Positions 34,478-37,702 of a stretch of 37,702 bases of DNA are shown here, piece after piece. The position numbers and the translations under genes were made by a program. The notes under the pieces were generated by a model. The model did no database searches. It was given only the letters and a program-made list of their open reading frames with translations, and had not been told where the DNA came from. The stretch lies in NCBI GenBank assembly GCA_051251725.1, contig JBPOFN010000040.1, positions 1 through 37,702 of the forward strand, given 5' to 3'. The stretch is from JALZUE01 sp051251725 (lineage in GTDB: Bacteria; Pseudomonadota; Gammaproteobacteria; Enterobacterales; Alteromonadaceae). The stretch's first letter is position 1, and every line of letters starts with the position of its first letter.

Positions 34478-34562
34478 TGAAGTGTTGCTCCTTTAATACA
34501 ATCTTAATACGAAATCTTTTTTTGCAGATTTTACTCTTTTAGAGCAAGTACGCAACTTTGCC

Positions 34563-34568
34563 ATTATA
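34563..34568 (-). promoter_or_regulatory. Probable asnB -10 element
   Basis: The minus strand reads TATAAT here, in a very AT-rich context, about 85 bases upstream of the asnB start. No good -35 box at 16-18 bases was found, so the assignment rests on the -10 box and position. The leader between holds short inverted repeats (AAATCT/AGATTT near 34511-34530) of uncertain meaning. Confidence 0.35.
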
Positions 34569-34708
34569 TATAAAAAAATCAATAGAATTTTGGTTATTTT
34601 AACGATAAAAGGGTATAAAAAGCTTAAAAGTCTGTTTTTTCTGTATTAATACTTTAAAAATAGTTATTTTGTAACTTTTTACTGTGTATGTTTATTGAGC
34701 ACAGTCGT

Positions 34709-34714
34709 TATAAT
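34709..34714 (+). promoter_or_regulatory. Probable natAB -10 element
   Basis: A perfect TATAAT lies 35 bases before the natA ATG, and AAGGAAGG (34730-34737) provides the ribosome binding site. A TTGAGC is only 8 bases upstream of the -10 box, too close for a sigma70 -35; no better -35 is visible. Confidence 0.4.
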
Positions 34715-34748
34715 CACGTCATTAACCTCAAGGAAGGTTCTCTTTTTC

Positions 34749-35543
34749 ATGATAGAAATTTTAAATTTATCGAAATCTTTTAAGCTCACCAAAGAAGCAA
34801 AAAAACAATTATTACAGAGTAGCCAAGACAGTCGCCAACAAGGTAATACTTTTAATGCTTTAACGGATGTCTCATTTGCTTGTCAATCAGGACAAGTTTT
34901 AGGTTTATTAGGGCCAAACGGTGCAGGTAAAACCACTACCTTAAGAATTTTAGCTTCCTCTTTACAGCCTGATACGGGTGAAATACGTATTAACGGTGAA
35001 AATGTCTTAACAAACCCTATTTTAGCGAAAAAGAAAATTGGCTTTTTATCAAGTAAAACCGGTTTGTATGCCAGATTGACGGCAAAAGAGAATATTGAAT
35101 ATTTTGCCAAACTGCATGGCATGTCTAAATCTGAGATAAAAGCCGTTGGTGAATCGTTATATCAGCAGTTAGGTATTGAAAGTTATTTGCATCGCCGAGT
35201 TGATACTTTATCGTCGGGCATGCATCAAAAAGTGTCTATTGCCAGAGCCGTTATTCATCAGCCAGATGTTTTAGTTTTAGATGAACCAACCACAGGTCTT
35301 GATATTATGGCAACAGAAACTGTGCTTAATTTTATTGCAGAGCAAAAACAGTTAGGCCGGCCGGTAATTTTCTCAACTCATCATATGGACGAAATTGCCG
35401 CATTAGCAGATCAAGTGGCGATTATAGATCAAGGACGCACATGTTTTAGCGGTAGCATTTCTGAATTCAAAAATAAAAGCCCTTCACAAGACCTTCGTGA
35501 AGCGTTTATGAGTATAGTAAATGTTAAAAAGGACGTGGCTTAA
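34749..35543 (+). CDS. natA: ABC-2 transporter ATPase, NatA-like
   Basis: The 264-residue ATPase has Walker A GPNGAGKTTT (about 55-64), the signature LSSGMHQKVSIARA, Walker B VLVLDEPTTGLD and the H-loop STHH. It resembles NatA, the ATPase of the NatAB sodium-extrusion system. A Lys/Gln-rich insertion (about 14-33) lies between the first strand and Walker A. The frame is open upstream to 34695, but the MIEILNLSKSF start fits the family and has AAGGAAGG in front. It is followed one base after its stop by natB. Confidence 0.88.
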   Translation: MIEILNLSKSFKLTKEAKKQLLQSSQDSRQQGNTFNALTDVSFACQSGQVLGLLGPNGAGKTTTLRILASSLQPDTGEIRINGENVLTNPILAKKKIGFLSSKTGLYARLTAKENIEYFAKLHGMSKSEIKAVGESLYQQLGIESYLHRRVDTLSSGMHQKVSIARAVIHQPDVLVLDEPTTGLDIMATETVLNFIAEQKQLGRPVIFSTHHMDEIAALADQVAIIDQGRTCFSGSISEFKNKSPSQDLREAFMSIVNVKKDVA

Positions 35544-35544
35544 T

Positions 35545-36747
35545 ATGTTGCAGGTTTATTTAAAAGAATTATTGGAATTAGTTAGAGATAAAAAAACTCT
35601 CTTTTTTGTTATTGCGTTACCGATTATTATTTTTCCTGTAATGTTTGGTTTTATGGCACTGGTAATTGCCAATGTCGCCATTGATGAACATAAAAAAGTA
35701 CTCAATTATGCCATTGTTAATGGTGATAAGGCCGCTAGCTTTGATCAAGCAATGATCTATCACCGTGATTTTAAAAAAGTTGAGCTAGCATTAACCGACG
35801 AGCAATCGATTCGTGATGCCATCAGTCATGACCAGGTCAGTGTGGTTATTAAAATTCCAGATAACTTTGATTTAAACAACACCAAACAAAAGCAGGCTGT
35901 TTGGACGCTCTATTTTAATAACGCTTCACAAATTAACTCAGTGAAGCAAAAAGTTGATAAAGTATTTGATACCTACGTGAATAACAATCGCGTTGAACAC
36001 TTAACAGAGTTAGGGTTAACATCAGCGCACTATGAATTATTAAAAACGCCAATAAAGTTAAAAACCATCAACACCGCTGATCAACGAGAAAACTTTGGTG
36101 AGAAGGTTGGCGGTATTATTCCTTATTTACTGATTATTCTTTGTCTGACCGGCGCTATGTATCCGGCGATTGATTTAGGCGCAGGTGAAAAAGAACGCGG
36201 CACCTTAGAAACGTTATTATTAACTCCCGTTAGCCGTTTATCATTAGTACTGGGTAAGTTTTTTACAATAGTCACCACTTCTATTACTACAGCGATAATC
36301 ACAGTAACAAGTTTAGTCTTTTGGAGTTACTTAATTGGCAAGTTAACTAATATCAAACAGATCTCTGAAATCATAGCGTCTGTTGGTATCGCTGACTTTA
36401 TGTTGATGATTTTAATGTTAGTCCCGATTTCAGCAATTTTTGCCGCATTAGTCTTATCTATTTCTATTTACGCGAAAAGTTATAAAGAAGCGCAGAATTA
36501 TATGGGACCGATGACCATGGTAACTTTTATGCCGGTGATGATTGCCATGTTGCCAGGTATTAAACTCGATAGCTTTTGGGCCTTTGTGCCTATTTCTAAT
36601 GTCTCACTCGCGATTAAAGAAATTTTAAAAGGCACCATGCAGGTTGAGGTTATCTTTTATATTTTCTTATCAACGTTAATCTTTGCCCTATTAGCATTAT
36701 GGTTTTGCACTTATTGTTTTAAACGCGAGTCGGTATTATTTAGATAG
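35545..36747 (+). CDS. natB: ABC-2 transporter permease, NatB-like
   Basis: The 400-residue permease has one helix near the N-terminus (about 21-45), a long extracytoplasmic region (about 45-190) and a C-terminal bundle of about five helices (near 200-220, 240-270, 285-310, 330-355 and 370-392). The motif GAGEKERGTLETLLLTPVSR, between the second and third helices, is typical of ABC-2 permeases of the NatB/YhaP type. With NatA it should form an exporter; sodium is the precedent, but other substrates are possible. An earlier in-frame ATG at 35521 overlaps natA; the ATG at 35545 gives a normal N-terminus. TAATATG links natA and natB. Confidence 0.87.
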   Translation: MLQVYLKELLELVRDKKTLFFVIALPIIIFPVMFGFMALVIANVAIDEHKKVLNYAIVNGDKAASFDQAMIYHRDFKKVELALTDEQSIRDAISHDQVSVVIKIPDNFDLNNTKQKQAVWTLYFNNASQINSVKQKVDKVFDTYVNNNRVEHLTELGLTSAHYELLKTPIKLKTINTADQRENFGEKVGGIIPYLLIILCLTGAMYPAIDLGAGEKERGTLETLLLTPVSRLSLVLGKFFTIVTTSITTAIITVTSLVFWSYLIGKLTNIKQISEIIASVGIADFMLMILMLVPISAIFAALVLSISIYAKSYKEAQNYMGPMTMVTFMPVMIAMLPGIKLDSFWAFVPISNVSLAIKEILKGTMQVEVIFYIFLSTLIFALLALWFCTYCFKRESVLFR

Positions 36748-36763
36748 TGTGTCAATACACTAT
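36744..36763 (+). terminator. Weak hairpin overlapping the natB stop
   Basis: ATAGTGT (36744-36750) pairs with ACACTAT (36757-36763) across a 6-base loop and includes the TAG stop codon. A T-run appears only 10 bases later (TTTTT at 36774). It is a poor terminator candidate; no better one is present after natB. Confidence 0.3.
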
Positions 36764-36850
36764 ATAAGAAAAGTTTTTATAGAGCTATATGATTCGGACT
36801 GTATGAATGGGCTATATATGTGAATGAACTATATAACTGGACTATATATG
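36759..36850. repeat. Array of degenerate CTATATA repeats
   Basis: CTATATA or a close variant begins at 36760, 36785, 36799, 36812, 36829 and 36842. The last five are each preceded by two or three purines (RRCTATATR), with a spacing of 13-17 bases. It lies in the noncoding gap between natB and gmhB (36748-37004). There is no open frame across it. The rest of the gap has no recognised element. Confidence 0.55.
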
Positions 36851-37004
36851 AGAGATAAAACAAGTCGGCACAAGCGCTATCGAAATCGCTTAGGAATATG
36901 AAACAAGTTTTTCTATCATGGCAGGAGAGATCGCATTTACTTTTAAACAATAAATGCGTTTAATGTCGACACTTTTTATCTGAACGATTATTTATGAGTT
37001 ATCT

Positions 37005-37544
37005 ATGAGTAACAAAGCACTATTTTTGGATCGAGATGGAATTATCAATATCGATCATGGCTATGTAAATAAAATTGAAGATTTTGATTTTGTCGATGGC
37101 ATTTTTGATGTCTGCCGGCACGCCCAATCTTTAGGTTATCAGCTCATCGTAATTACAAATCAAGCAGGTATTGCTCGTGGTTATTATGAAATAACTGACT
37201 TTGAGCAATTAACGACATGGATGAAAGCTGAGTTTGCTATAGAGGGCATTAATATAACGGATGTTTTTTTCTGCCCACATCACCCCGAGCAAGGAGTAAA
37301 TGAATTCGTGCAAGTGTGTGAATGTAGAAAGCCAGCACCAGGAATGATTTTTGAAGCACAAGCTAAACATCATATAGAATTAGCAGAAAGTGTTTTTATT
37401 GGCGATAAGCTCTCTGATATTCAAGCTGCTGCGGCTGCAGGGATCAAAAACAAGATATTATTATCGAGTAATTACGGTGATAACCCGCAAATTGACACAC
37501 ATCGAATTAATGAAATTAGTGGCGCAATTCAATTTATCAGCTAA
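37005..37544 (+). CDS. gmhB: D-glycero-beta-D-manno-heptose 1,7-bisphosphate 7-phosphatase
   Basis: The 179-residue HAD-IIIA phosphatase removes the 7-phosphate of heptose bisphosphate in the ADP-heptose pathway for lipopolysaccharide core synthesis. It shows the HAD motif LFLDRDG with Asp9 and Asp11, motif II ITNQAG, and FIGDKLSDI with Asp134. The zinc loop has Cys90, His92, Cys105 and Cys107 (FFCPHHPEQG and QVCECRKPAPG), as in E. coli GmhB. ATG at 37005 gives the family N-terminus. The rRNA-type promoter follows about 65 bases after its stop, the same order as gmhB-rrnH in E. coli. Confidence 0.95.
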   Translation: MSNKALFLDRDGIINIDHGYVNKIEDFDFVDGIFDVCRHAQSLGYQLIVITNQAGIARGYYEITDFEQLTTWMKAEFAIEGINITDVFFCPHHPEQGVNEFVQVCECRKPAPGMIFEAQAKHHIELAESVFIGDKLSDIQAAAAAGIKNKILLSSNYGDNPQIDTHRINEISGAIQFIS

Positions 37545-37610
37545 AGTTGTATGTTACTTGAACGATCTATCGTTATTTCAAAAATAATTCATCAAAATGT
37601 AATTTATTAC

Positions 37611-37645
37611 TTGACGCCGAGCGCTAAATCTCTAAAATGCGCTCC
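37611..37645 (+). promoter_or_regulatory. Strong promoter, probable rRNA operon P1
   Basis: TTGACG (37611-37616) and TAAAAT (37633-37638) are separated by 16 bases and followed by the GC-rich discriminator GCGCTCC, as in E. coli rrn P1 promoters (TATAATGCGCC). The A/T-rich block upstream (about 37570-37610) looks like an UP element. From about 37646 to the window end only an untranslated leader is seen, with no open frame; the 16S gene itself, if present, starts outside the window. Confidence 0.75.
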
Positions 37646-37702
37646 ACTTCTTCGGGACAAGCCCAAGAGGTTTTGTATAGGAAATACTTATTAGACCGAG
37701 TC

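Noticed and set aside
36759..36850. CRISPR array
   Set aside because: The repeats are about 7 bases, degenerate and too closely spaced; there are no cas genes in the window.

Overview
The window is AT-rich chromosomal DNA from a marine gammaproteobacterium. It most resembles Alteromonadales, probably Colwelliaceae (Colwellia/Thalassotalea-like); this is inferred from protein similarity and gene order, not from a marker gene. Almost every gene is a housekeeping or envelope gene with a clear gammaproteobacterial counterpart. I see no phage, transposon, plasmid, CRISPR or toxin-antitoxin genes.

Layout. 1-110: tRNA-Glu(UUC) and its terminator. 269-3096: a flavodoxin-fold FMN reductase, then on the minus strand tesA followed by a KefB/C-type antiporter. 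3095-6387: the divergent ybbA-ybbP ABC system, whose start codon overlaps the tesA start. 6545-7639: an AI-2E/PerM-family membrane protein. 7846-9171 (minus): yciB-yciI-LprI-like operon. 9540-12535: a small acidic unknown protein, proQ and prc. 12575-16952: nhaC, pepN and a DUF2835 gene. 17247-24147: a four-gene envelope cluster (DUF1302 outer-membrane barrel, DUF1329 LolA-like periplasmic protein, YCF48/BNR propeller, RND/MMPL transporter). 24276-30204: the 180-kDa NAD-glutamate dehydrogenase and pyrD. 30259-34477 (minus): a large alpha/beta-hydrolase-like DUF6351 protein and asnB. 34749-36747: natA-natB ABC-2 system. 37005-37544: gmhB, followed at the right edge by a strong promoter with the features of an rRNA P1 promoter.

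The most interesting region is 16950-24150. The four genes could together span the envelope: inner-membrane RND pump, periplasmic propeller, LolA-fold carrier and outer-membrane barrel. That layout suggests movement of a hydrophobic molecule between the membranes, but its substrate is not known to me. The upstream region holds a sequence very close to the E. coli FadR operator core, a 12-bp inverted repeat and two copies of a 22-bp promoter-like element. A 15-bp hairpin lies inside the cluster between the second and third genes. A fatty-acid link is therefore a testable hypothesis.

Other points worth a look are the acidic protein preceding basic ProQ, a 17-bp palindrome ahead of yciB, direct repeats around a palindrome ahead of pepN, and an array of degenerate CTATATA repeats before gmhB.
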